DNA from: Bacteroidales bacterium
GTDB taxonomy: Bacteria > Bacteroidota > Bacteroidia > Bacteroidales > P3
Assembly (NCBI GenBank): GCA_031274555.1
Contig: JAISPZ010000139.1
Span: 1-36,080, forward strand
DNA: 36,080 nucleotides
Direction of reading: 5' to 3'
Made by a program: the position numbers and the translations under genes
Part shown: piece after piece, positions 13,641 through 21,684 of the stretch
How positions within the stretch are numbered: position 1 is the stretch's first letter
Layout: each line of letters starts with the position of its first letter
The notes under the pieces: model-generated
The model's input: only the letters and a program-made list of their open reading frames with translations
What the model was told of the DNA's origin: nothing
Database searches by the model: none

Positions 13641-16600
13641 TCCGATTCGGAAACTTTAACCCTCACCCCCTCGCTGTGGGCACTAAATTCTGGTGCGTAC
13701 ATACACTGAAAAGTAGTTATGCCGTTGGAGAAATCGCCTGAATGAGTTACACGCAGTTCGTATTCAAACACATAAGTGCCTTTCGATAATGTGGGGAAGA
13801 AAAAGTTTGTTGAAGCATCCTTAATGCTTTCATAATACCACAGTCCGTCCTGATAGCGGTATCCTGACAGCGTTTTTACAGGCTCTAAACCAGCCGCTCG
13901 CATATCTTTCAGATGTACGTATTCATAATCACGGTCTGCACGAAGCTCCATCCGTACAGTCACAATATCACCAACGTATAGCGTATTGCTACCGTCTAAG
14001 GGTAGAAGTTCAGCCCCGCGCTCCGTAAATTTTTTCAAAAACAGCTGCTTGTTCATCTTCAAATTAGTTTCCGCACTCGTTATCTTGTCCAATTGCTCAA
14101 AGTACTGCCAATAGACACCACCCCACGCAATGCCGCTTTTATTGGGATTATTCACAGTGATTTCCGCCATGCCAGACTTAATGTCACCGTCCATCCATGC
14201 GGTTTTTACGTAACCTGTTCCAGCTTCAGGACGAACATCTTCTTTCGTAGCTTCGGAAAGCGGTTTACCACCCATATTGATTTCCAATGACTGATTATCT
14301 TCCAACAGATTGTCGCCTGTCATAAGTAACGCATAACAAGCCTCTGCTGTGGCTTTGGTAGTGCGCCAATCATTAGTTTGCTTGTTGCGTAACAGCCATA
14401 TTTTCATTTCTTCAACAGCCTTGCTGTCATTGGTAACTTCATTAAACGCCTCTATCATCATTGATTGCGTTTCGACAGGTGCTTGATACCAAAAGTAACC
14501 CCACACGTTATCTCTCCAATACATCCCCATTTCGGGCGATTGGACTGAATGTTCTTTTAACGAACGAATAATCGCTGACGCTGTCTTTTTGTCGCCAAAT
14601 CTGTGTAATACAAGTGCAATCATCGCTTGTGAGTAACGGTTAAATTTTGTCCAATATTTGGCAGCTTGTTTGTAGTAGTACTCAAATGCTTCGTTATTCG
14701 GTTTGTGACCACTAAAACTACAGGCATATAGATAATGCACCTGTATAACACTTATCTGCTGTTTTTCCAAGTCTTCTTTCCATTTCAGCAATTCCGCGTA
14801 ATCCTTAGCAATACATTCATCAAGATATGCAAGCCCTTTTTCTGTCATGTTCTTCGTACTCGCTACAAAATCACCGTTAATGGCGTTCAGTTTTTGCAGA
14901 TGTCCCAGCCCTGCGACAATATACTGTGTGATGTAGCGACTTGGCGGCAGTCCATCAAACCATGCGAAGCCACCATTACTTAGTTGAGCTTTCTGCAACT
15001 TGCTAAATGCACGTCTTTGCTCGTTTCCCATACGGTTAAGGTCGAACAGCAGCCCAACACGTTTTTTACGTTCTGTTTCATTAGTCGCCTGCATCACCCA
15101 TGGTGTTTCCTCAAGCATTACTTGTTTGAGTTCCTGATTTTTTTCGAGGTTGGAAAGTAGCGCGTCTTTGCTTTCTGGCAAGGTTCTCCACATATCGAAC
15201 ACTTCTCGGATACGTGGCGAACTGCTCGAAACTGCTGCTGCCAACGAATTGGCGTAAAAACGCGAGAAAGTTTGCTCTGCACATTCATAAGGATATTCCA
15301 TCAGGTAAGGCAGTGCCTGAACAGCGTACCATGCAGGATTTGATGTAAATTCGAGTGTCAGCCGATGATTGCGTAGCGTTGTAGAACGGTTGTCTTTCAA
15401 GCGGGTGAAAGTAAAGTCTTTGGTTTCCCCGCCACGCACACTAAATGGCATTGTTTCGGTTACAAGCATTGAGTTAGTGAGCACAGGGACTGTCTTTTCT
15501 TCGCCGTCGGTGTGGTTGCCCGCCTGTGCTGTCAATCTATAAGTTATGGCACTTATACCGACAGGTATCGCCAAAGTCCATTTTACGCCCGCACTTTCGC
15601 CCGCTTTCATGCTGAACGGTTGCATTTGTTGAGAGCGGACTGTTTGAGGCATGGTTGCTGTATCCCGCTGCGACCTTGCACTCACAGATAGCCCCATTTG
15701 CGAGTCTATCGGCTGCATGGTTGTCGCGTCATAAAGGCGCAGTAATGCTTGCCCGCTTAGGTCGTTTTCGGTGATATTGTTTACTTTGGCGGTAAATTCT
15801 ATCACATCACCTTCTCTGAAAAAACGTGGCGCATTGGCACTTATGGCTACCTGTTTTTGTGTGATAAGTTCGTTGGAAACGCTGCCGACTTTAAAATCTT
15901 TCGTATGTGCAAATCCCAACATTTTCCAGCGAGTGAGTGCTTCGGGAATAGTAAACTCAATAAGTATTTCACCGTTTTCGTTAGTGAGTAATTGCGGATA
16001 GAAAAATGCCGTTTCATTGAAATTTTGGCGGGTGGCAATCTCGGTGAGGGATTGCGGGGTTTCGGAATCTTTCGCCGCTCCGACATATTCATAATTCGAC
16101 ACAGAAATGTCTTCAAGCTCGGATGACACATTCTCACTACTACCTCTTATACGAACAGGCTCAGACGACCTTTCTTCGGCTTTCGCCTCTTTCTCATTAT
16201 GCACATTTCTTCTCCTTGTCGTAGCAACACCACGAACACTACCTGTTAGGAATGCAATTATCGGATGAGTCTGCAACGCTCTTTTATAATTCTTATGCAA
16301 CATATTCAGAGATGGACCGTACCTAAAAAAAATCGGGGATCTATATTCGGAATATCTAAAATATTGTGAGTTCTTTAAATCGGAGTGCCAAGACTTATGC
16401 CACTTCTGTAGCAGATTTTCCCGCTGTGGATAAAAGTAGTCAAACCCATCCCACTGATGAGGTACGAACGCATCAAGCGAAGCATCGTATAGCGTAGCCA
16501 CCATTTCAGCCATTTCCTTTTCACCTTGTTTGTTTTTTACCGTCAGCGACCATTTTTCCTGCTCATTTGGCATAAGCTGCTCTCTAAACGTAGTAAAGTT

Positions 16601-19600
16601 TATATCCAATTGTTTGTTGGTGTAGGGCACTTTAATATCAATCATACTCTGGTATGTCCGTTGGCTTTGAACCATTACAAATTGTACTGCAAAACCACCA
16701 CGGTATTCTTCCTTTATCGGAATTACTACGCGCTCAGGCGATGTACCCGCAATTATTGTTTTTTGTTCCACTATTTTGTTTTTGAACAAAACATCATAAC
16801 GAATGTATGATTTTTCTCGTCCCCCTCCGACCCAAAATTCGGTATGTTCATTCGGTTCACCTGCACTTTTAACAACAGTCAGCCAATCTTTCATATTTGT
16901 GATTTGAGCCGGTTGTCCCGATGGCTCACTTCTTAACTCTAAATATTTTTGTTCTTCCACCTCAACACCATCTTTATTTCGTGCAGTTATATCTAAACGA
17001 TACCAACCCGCAGGGATTGATTTAAGTGATGATAGTTGAAACTTTTTATCTTTTTCGGTATTGAAACTCTCACTTGCAATTTGTTTATCAAGAGCGTATT
17101 TTTCGGGATTATCTTCATCACCATAAGCATCAAAAGGAAAGTCTTTTTCAAATTCTGTACGCGAAAGGGCAAATGTATCAGGCATACTCCATAAGCGACT
17201 GTGCAATATACGTGCAGGCTGTTTGAGTGCTGTCAATTTTATAACTATATCAGCAGGCGTAAAATCACCATTAAGGTTTGTTGTAGTCAGGTCAAAAGTA
17301 TTCTGTTCTCTATCTATGACTTGGTCTGGTATATTTGTTACTATAAGTAACGGTTTTTTACTTATTTTTACTGTCAGTACAGCACTGCGAGTTTCTCCGT
17401 TTACATCTGTTATATCGGCTGTTATAACATAATCGTATATTAAATGGTCGTTACGCACATCATCGGCTTCGGCTTTGAAATTAACGGTAAATGCACCTTT
17501 GCTGTCGGTGGTAGTTTCGCCTAATGCAATCTCACGTTGTGGCTGCGCTATGGTTGGAAACCACCACCGCAATGAGCGGTAATGCGCATTACGCACTACA
17601 TGATACCGCACTTTGGCGTTGTCCACAGCATATCCCGCCAATGCCTTTGCTGTTCCATTTATCTGTACTATATCATTTAGACTGTAATTTTTATTTACTG
17701 CGTCGTATTTCACTTCAAAAGTTGGGCGTTTATATTCCTCTACGGTGATACTTTTGCTAAAACCCTGATTTGTCCACAACGTCATCTTACCGTTCAGTAA
17801 GCCTTGCGGAATAATAAAACTTCCTTGCACTGTTCCATATTCGTTGTACTTCAAATTCTGTGAAGATATTGTTTTTCCATTAACGTCCTTAAGTTCTACA
17901 TTGACAGATGGAGCAGAGATTAGTATGTTGTTTTCGTAGTCGTTACCTACAACACGAGGACATAGTGCTTTGAAGTAAACAGTCTGCCCTGGACGATATA
18001 TTGCTCTATCGGTAAAAAACGTGCCCCACCTGTAAAGATCTCGGTTATAAAAAGAGTATCCCAAAGTTCCATTAAATACAACAAGTCGGTCGTCCGAATG
18101 AGTAACTATTATTTTTTCGAAATAATATACATTTTTTGGCTCAACCAAATATGCAATACCCTCATTATCTGAATAAAAACTACCTTCAAATTTACTTTTT
18201 GTTTTTCCCAAGGAATAACGTTCCGAGTAACATTTTATTTTCGCATTTGGCACAGGCTTACCTGTTTTACTGTCGGTAAGATAAACTTGTATAATGTCGC
18301 TTCCATTCATCCAGACACTATTTTTCTGTTTGCCGAATATTTCACTGCCTCCCTTGCGTATTACCATATTCAACGAGGATACTTGAAATATTACACTTGA
18401 TACGAGTTCACCTTGCATATCCTCTTTTCCTCTTTCCAATAAATCATTCCTGTCGGATACGAACATCAAATAGGAAAAACCCTTTGGTAAGGCATCAATT
18501 TTTATCTCGGCTGAATAGCTTTGATAATCCGCTTGGGACGGTACTGCGATTTCCTGTACCTGATATGGTCTAATATCTTCCGATTTAAATATAAAATCAT
18601 GATTTCTCAAATTGCCATTTTTATATTTCTGTACATCTTCATCTGTGAGTTGATAAGTATATATATATAATTTGCTGACGTTTCGATATGTGGCGAGTGC
18701 CAAAATAGGTCTGTCGGGATATTGTACCTGTTCCATCGTCAATTTTACCGACTTGTTTTTTATTTCGGCTTGCAACTTTTCTGCAAACCCACGCTCTACT
18801 ATTGTACCACGACCTTTTTCTATGATTTTTGAACAGAAATTGTACGCCTCAACGTACTTTGACCGAAATTTGTCGTTTTTTGTCTGTCGCCATTTATCCC
18901 CTTGATTTTTATAATGAACGGCAAGCATATACGCTGCATAACTCCACACAAAAGAGTCTTCTTCGGTTTTATCCATCAAATCTTTCAGAGCATTTTCGTA
19001 CATCATATCACTGTCATCATATACTCCGTGAGCATGAACGTACTTTAATCTTTCTACATTTATATAGGCAAATATATCGTCGGTTGATGACTGTTGCAGA
19101 CGAAAGTCAAGTAGTTTTTGATAGAGAGAAATGATGTTGTATTCAGCAGATAATGTGTCTGTCGTATTGATTTTATAATTAACAAATGTTTGTGCATCTG
19201 CAAAATATTCGGGTTTGTCTAATAAAAAAGACTGTTGCGGAAGTGTTACTCCTACTTCTCTACTAAGGGCTTGTATTGCTTGATATGTTACAAAGTCGTA
19301 TAATGTTGGCAAACGAACCAAGCGTTCATTATCGCGACCATAATTAATCAAACCGTCATAATCGGTTAGTGGGGTTTCTTTCAAAATCTTTTCATCACTA
19401 ATGGATAGCATATAATATTTAAGTGCTTCTTCTAACAAACGAGTAACGTCCCAAGTACTAATATCCTCACCAACCGCAGTAGTATGAGTTCGTTTCTGTA
19501 TATACCATTTGTTTATATCGCAGTAAGACTGATATACCTCGGCAATAATAGAATAAACAACCGAACGAGCAGGTTGAGGCAGTCGTAAAACATCCTGTTT

Positions 19601-19870
19601 CAAAGAGTCGAGCATGGATGTAGCGGCATATTCCCCTATTCGTCCCTGGCAGTTCATCCGATAGATAATCGCTTTAACCGCCTGTGCATAATTTTTTTCG
19701 CTCAAAGCCGTTTGATAGACTTTCTGTATTTCCGTCAGTGCAGACTGTGGAAGCCTTTGATTGTTTTGCAAATCGTCAATGTTTTTCCATTGTGCGTTGT
19801 AATCTATTTGTGCATTTACCACTAAATTGCAGATAACAAACAAGCATAGAGATAATACTTTTTTTGTCAT
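13637..19870 (-). CDS. Alpha-2-macroglobulin family protein with thioester motif
   Basis: The 2077-residue exported protein has a Sec signal peptide (ends CNLVVNAQ; no lipobox). An N-terminal region (about 30-500) absent from the shorter E. coli YfhM (1653 residues) precedes a series of macroglobulin beta-domains, including the FFTDRAIYRPGQTVYFKA signature. A polar linker at about 1220-1270 (RRRNVHNEKEAKAEERSSEP) is the likely bait or flexible segment. Next comes the conserved A2M segment ETAFFYPQLLTNENGEILIE. The thioester motif CAEQ is at 1530-1533, followed by an alpha-helical thioester domain and a C-terminal receptor-like beta domain. It should trap proteases that attack the cell. pbpC, a frequent neighbour elsewhere, is not here. 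Confidence 0.95.
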   Translation of the reverse strand: MTKKVLSLCLFVICNLVVNAQIDYNAQWKNIDDLQNNQRLPQSALTEIQKVYQTALSEKNYAQAVKAIIYRMNCQGRIGEYAATSMLDSLKQDVLRLPQPARSVVYSIIAEVYQSYCDINKWYIQKRTHTTAVGEDISTWDVTRLLEEALKYYMLSISDEKILKETPLTDYDGLINYGRDNERLVRLPTLYDFVTYQAIQALSREVGVTLPQQSFLLDKPEYFADAQTFVNYKINTTDTLSAEYNIISLYQKLLDFRLQQSSTDDIFAYINVERLKYVHAHGVYDDSDMMYENALKDLMDKTEEDSFVWSYAAYMLAVHYKNQGDKWRQTKNDKFRSKYVEAYNFCSKIIEKGRGTIVERGFAEKLQAEIKNKSVKLTMEQVQYPDRPILALATYRNVSKLYIYTYQLTDEDVQKYKNGNLRNHDFIFKSEDIRPYQVQEIAVPSQADYQSYSAEIKIDALPKGFSYLMFVSDRNDLLERGKEDMQGELVSSVIFQVSSLNMVIRKGGSEIFGKQKNSVWMNGSDIIQVYLTDSKTGKPVPNAKIKCYSERYSLGKTKSKFEGSFYSDNEGIAYLVEPKNVYYFEKIIVTHSDDRLVVFNGTLGYSFYNRDLYRWGTFFTDRAIYRPGQTVYFKALCPRVVGNDYENNILISAPSVNVELKDVNGKTISSQNLKYNEYGTVQGSFIIPQGLLNGKMTLWTNQGFSKSITVEEYKRPTFEVKYDAVNKNYSLNDIVQINGTAKALAGYAVDNAKVRYHVVRNAHYRSLRWWFPTIAQPQREIALGETTTDSKGAFTVNFKAEADDVRNDHLIYDYVITADITDVNGETRSAVLTVKISKKPLLIVTNIPDQVIDREQNTFDLTTTNLNGDFTPADIVIKLTALKQPARILHSRLWSMPDTFALSRTEFEKDFPFDAYGDEDNPEKYALDKQIASESFNTEKDKKFQLSSLKSIPAGWYRLDITARNKDGVEVEEQKYLELRSEPSGQPAQITNMKDWLTVVKSAGEPNEHTEFWVGGGREKSYIRYDVLFKNKIVEQKTIIAGTSPERVVIPIKEEYRGGFAVQFVMVQSQRTYQSMIDIKVPYTNKQLDINFTTFREQLMPNEQEKWSLTVKNKQGEKEMAEMVATLYDASLDAFVPHQWDGFDYFYPQRENLLQKWHKSWHSDLKNSQYFRYSEYRSPIFFRYGPSLNMLHKNYKRALQTHPIIAFLTGSVRGVATTRRRNVHNEKEAKAEERSSEPVRIRGSSENVSSELEDISVSNYEYVGAAKDSETPQSLTEIATRQNFNETAFFYPQLLTNENGEILIEFTIPEALTRWKMLGFAHTKDFKVGSVSNELITQKQVAISANAPRFFREGDVIEFTAKVNNITENDLSGQALLRLYDATTMQPIDSQMGLSVSARSQRDTATMPQTVRSQQMQPFSMKAGESAGVKWTLAIPVGISAITYRLTAQAGNHTDGEEKTVPVLTNSMLVTETMPFSVRGGETKDFTFTRLKDNRSTTLRNHRLTLEFTSNPAWYAVQALPYLMEYPYECAEQTFSRFYANSLAAAVSSSSPRIREVFDMWRTLPESKDALLSNLEKNQELKQVMLEETPWVMQATNETERKKRVGLLFDLNRMGNEQRRAFSKLQKAQLSNGGFAWFDGLPPSRYITQYIVAGLGHLQKLNAINGDFVASTKNMTEKGLAYLDECIAKDYAELLKWKEDLEKQQISVIQVHYLYACSFSGHKPNNEAFEYYYKQAAKYWTKFNRYSQAMIALVLHRFGDKKTASAIIRSLKEHSVQSPEMGMYWRDNVWGYFWYQAPVETQSMMIEAFNEVTNDSKAVEEMKIWLLRNKQTNDWRTTKATAEACYALLMTGDNLLEDNQSLEINMGGKPLSEATKEDVRPEAGTGYVKTAWMDGDIKSGMAEITVNNPNKSGIAWGGVYWQYFEQLDKITSAETNLKMNKQLFLKKFTERGAELLPLDGSNTLYVGDIVTVRMELRADRDYEYVHLKDMRAAGLEPVKTLSGYRYQDGLWYYESIKDASTNFFFPTLSKGTYVFEYELRVTHSGDFSNGITTFQCMYAPEFSAHSEGVRVKVSESD

Positions 19871-19890
19871 AATGATCTTTTTTAGTCGCG

Positions 19891-19921
19891 TAAAATTACG
19901 TTAAAATTCCCAATTTACAAA
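19891..19921 (-). promoter_or_regulatory. Promoter of the alpha-2-macroglobulin gene
   Basis: On the minus strand TTTG (19918-19921) and TAATTTTA (19891-19898) are 19 bp apart, matching the Bacteroidota -33/-7 pattern with one mismatch in the last base of the -7. The leader to ATG 19870 would be about 15 bases. The promoter lies in a sequence also found upstream of dnaX. Confidence 0.55.
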
Positions 19922-19970
19922 CAGGCGGATAAAATATTTTATCGAATTTTTGGGCAGAGTCTTTGAAATA
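19892..19970. repeat. Upstream repeat shared with the dnaX region, copy 1
   Basis: The block from aaattacgttaaaattc through caatttacaaacaggcggat to cgaatttttgggcagag matches 21577-21655 over about 75 bp with scattered changes. Both copies lie directly upstream of a gene, but the genes point in opposite directions relative to the block. Confidence 0.7.
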
Positions 19971-19982
19971 TTTTAAAACTTC

Positions 19983-20082
19983 TAATGCGGATTTGGATTA
20001 AAGTTCTACCTCATGCGCCCCACCACCGACCTCATCTCACCGTCCGTTACTTTCCCTCACAGCTTGACCTTATTCCCCCGCC
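19983..20082 (+). repeat. Partial copy of the GC-rich interspersed repeat (3' end and tail)
   Basis: Compared with 5555-5625, the order ggattt, cctca(c/t)gcgccccacc, then caccgtc(c/t)gttact(t/c)tccc is kept. The 5' hairpin and the gtcgggctttccgct block are absent, so this is a fragment or a strongly diverged copy. Confidence 0.45.
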
Positions 20083-20258
20083 CGCCACTCCACCCTCCGA
20101 CCCACTCCACAGCCAAAACCGCCACTCCCACCCGCCTACCTCATCCTCACCGCCCCAACAAGTGAAGCTGTGGGCGCACCCACATATCCCAAAATGTGCC
20201 GGCAGAGCGGCTGCGCATTTTCTGTGCCCTCAAATTACAAATTTGCCAAAATAATAAC

Positions 20259-20266
20259 TATCTTTG
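20259..20266 (+). promoter_or_regulatory. -7 element upstream of the second antitoxin-like gene
   Basis: TATCTTTG matches TAnnTTTG. A start site near 20271 would place the GTG at 20284 about 13 bases and the ATG at 20320 about 49 bases downstream, so it does not decide between them. Confidence 0.45.
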
Positions 20267-20319
20267 CATACTGACATTTATATGTGTCATTATGCAAAAA
20301 TATTGTCAATATAGTGTTT

Positions 20320-21279
20320 ATGAATGAGTTGAGCAAATATTTATTTGATACTTTGGGCGTGGAAATTAGTATAATTCCATTAGAGAAAAGGTTGCTTCAA
20401 AACCTGCCACTTTACATAACGACCACATATAAATTTTATGAAGCAAATATCTATGGGCAACGAATTTGTTTATTAACACCCACTGATACGGAGAACCATA
20501 AAACGCCTGACGTACTTGCTAAACAAATAACACTTATAACCGAAAAAATTGGTTTTCCCGCTGTTTTTGTATTTGATAAAATCGTTTCTTACAATCTGAA
20601 ACGCTTTATACGAAAGAGAATAAACTTCATTATGCCAAACAAACAGTTATTTATTCCTGTTTTGATGATGGATTTGAAGAAAGCACCTGCGACTATTTCT
20701 CAAAAAGCAGTTTTACTTGCGCCTATCGCCCAATTAATACTGCTTTATCACTTGCAAAAAGAGTTGTTGAACGGTCTAACTACAAAACAATTATCTGAAA
20801 AAGTTGGAAAAACTTACAGGACAACAAATAGAGCTGCTAAAAATTTGGAAAAATTGGGATTAGTCCAACTTGTGGGTGGAAAAGAAAAACATATTATTTT
20901 TTCAGGAAAAGGCAAGAGTTTATGGAACACAGCGCAGGATTTTCTTCAACATCCAATTGATAGAATTGTTTATACAGACGATCTCACCAATTTGACACAG
21001 AGCAATATAAATGCTTTGGCGCATTACACAATGCTGAATGATGAGCCGAAACAGTACTATGCCATTGACACAAAGGAATTTAATAAACTGAAAATGGAAA
21101 CCGATAAACAATTTGGCGAACATCAAATAGAAATATGGCGTTACAATCCCATTCTCTTATCCAATAATGGGTTTGTGGACAAATTGTCGCTATTTTTAAT
21201 CCTCAAAAATAATGTGGATGAACGTGTTCAAATTGAATTGGAACAAATGATATACGACATAAAATGGTTAGAGGAATAG
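20320..21279 (+). CDS. Winged-helix (MarR-like) putative antitoxin of a nucleotidyltransferase toxin
   Basis: From ATG 20320 the product is 319 residues (MNELSKYLFDTLGVEIS). A GTG at 20284 would add 12 residues but gives a poor N-terminus. The middle (about residues 140-205) is a helix-turn-helix: LTTKQLSEKVGKTYRTTNRA followed by LEKLGLVQLVGGKEK, a winged-helix DNA-binding unit. The flanks are alpha/beta without recognised motifs. The stop overlaps the next gene, a nucleotidyltransferase-type toxin, by 16 bp, so the two are translationally coupled. This size and order fit antitoxin/repressor genes of AbiE-like modules, though the HTH is central rather than N-terminal as in AbiEi. No other partner is visible. 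Confidence 0.7.
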   Translation: MNELSKYLFDTLGVEISIIPLEKRLLQNLPLYITTTYKFYEANIYGQRICLLTPTDTENHKTPDVLAKQITLITEKIGFPAVFVFDKIVSYNLKRFIRKRINFIMPNKQLFIPVLMMDLKKAPATISQKAVLLAPIAQLILLYHLQKELLNGLTTKQLSEKVGKTYRTTNRAAKNLEKLGLVQLVGGKEKHIIFSGKGKSLWNTAQDFLQHPIDRIVYTDDLTNLTQSNINALAHYTMLNDEPKQYYAIDTKEFNKLKMETDKQFGEHQIEIWRYNPILLSNNGFVDKLSLFLILKNNVDERVQIELEQMIYDIKWLEE

Positions 21280-21533
21280 AAAAATTCAAAGAATACTTTG
21301 CCGAATACAAGAACAATTACATCATCATCGGCGGAACGGCTTGTGATATTTTGGAAGAAAATGTCGGACAGCAGCCGAGAGCGACTAAAGATATAGATAT
21401 TATCCTGATTGTGGAAGCACTTACATCCGAATTTGTCAGGCAATTTTGGAAATTCATTAAAGCAGGTAATTATGAAACAAGACAAAAGAGTGGCGGAAAG
21501 CGGCGCATTTTCATTTTGAGGTGTCAATCATAA
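21264..21533 (+). pseudogene. Nucleotidyltransferase (AbiEii-like) toxin truncated by a palindromic repeat
   Basis: The open frame gives 89 residues. IIIGGTACDIL (about 21-31) holds the GG nucleotide-binding motif and ATKDIDIILIVE (about 40-51) the DxD metal-binding pair, so the catalytic start is intact. Related proteins continue after KSGGKR... for about 100 residues or more. Here the last ten codons and the stop lie inside the palindromic repeat at 21502-21574, and reading ends at FILRCQS. The toxin should be inactive unless the short form folds. It overlaps the upstream antitoxin-like gene by 16 bp. Confidence 0.7.
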
Positions 21534-21574
21534 ATTAATTAACGGTTTTCAGCACCTCAAAAAGGAAATGTGCC
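21502..21574. repeat. Palindromic repeat, family 1, copy 3
   Basis: Arms ggcgcattttcattttgagg (21502-21521) and cacctcaaaaaggaaatgtg with cc (21553-21574) pair round an AT-rich loop (caatcataaattaattaacg). The left boundary lies inside the toxin frame and provides its stop codon. The second shared repeat (21577-21655) follows within 2 bp. Confidence 0.75.
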
Positions 21575-21576
21575 TG

Positions 21577-21655
21577 AAATTACGTTTAAATTCTCAATTT
21601 ACAAATAGGCGGATTAAAAATTTCATCAAATTTTTAACGAAGTTTTTGTGCAGAA
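21577..21655. repeat. Upstream repeat shared with the alpha-2-macroglobulin region, copy 2
   Basis: Matches 19892-19970 (aaattacgtttaaattctca, then atttacaaataggcggatta). On the minus strand it keeps TTTG and TAATTTCA at 19-bp spacing, so a weak leftward promoter may remain. The rightward dnaX promoter is probably just after it, near TATCTTTA (21659-21666). Confidence 0.65.
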
Positions 21656-21684
21656 ATTAGTATCTTTACGAGATTTGGTAATTT

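Larger units (their letters stand above)
19971..20319. other. Gap upstream of the second antitoxin/toxin pair
   Basis: About 350 bp with no supported gene. Part of it (about 19983-20082) resembles the 3' end and C-rich tail of the GC-rich interspersed repeat. The next 100 bp remain C-rich. A stretch at 20207-20246 (gcgcattttctgtgccctca, then attacaaatttgcc) faintly resembles the palindromic repeat. The -7 element of the next gene is at 20259-20266. Confidence 0.5.
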
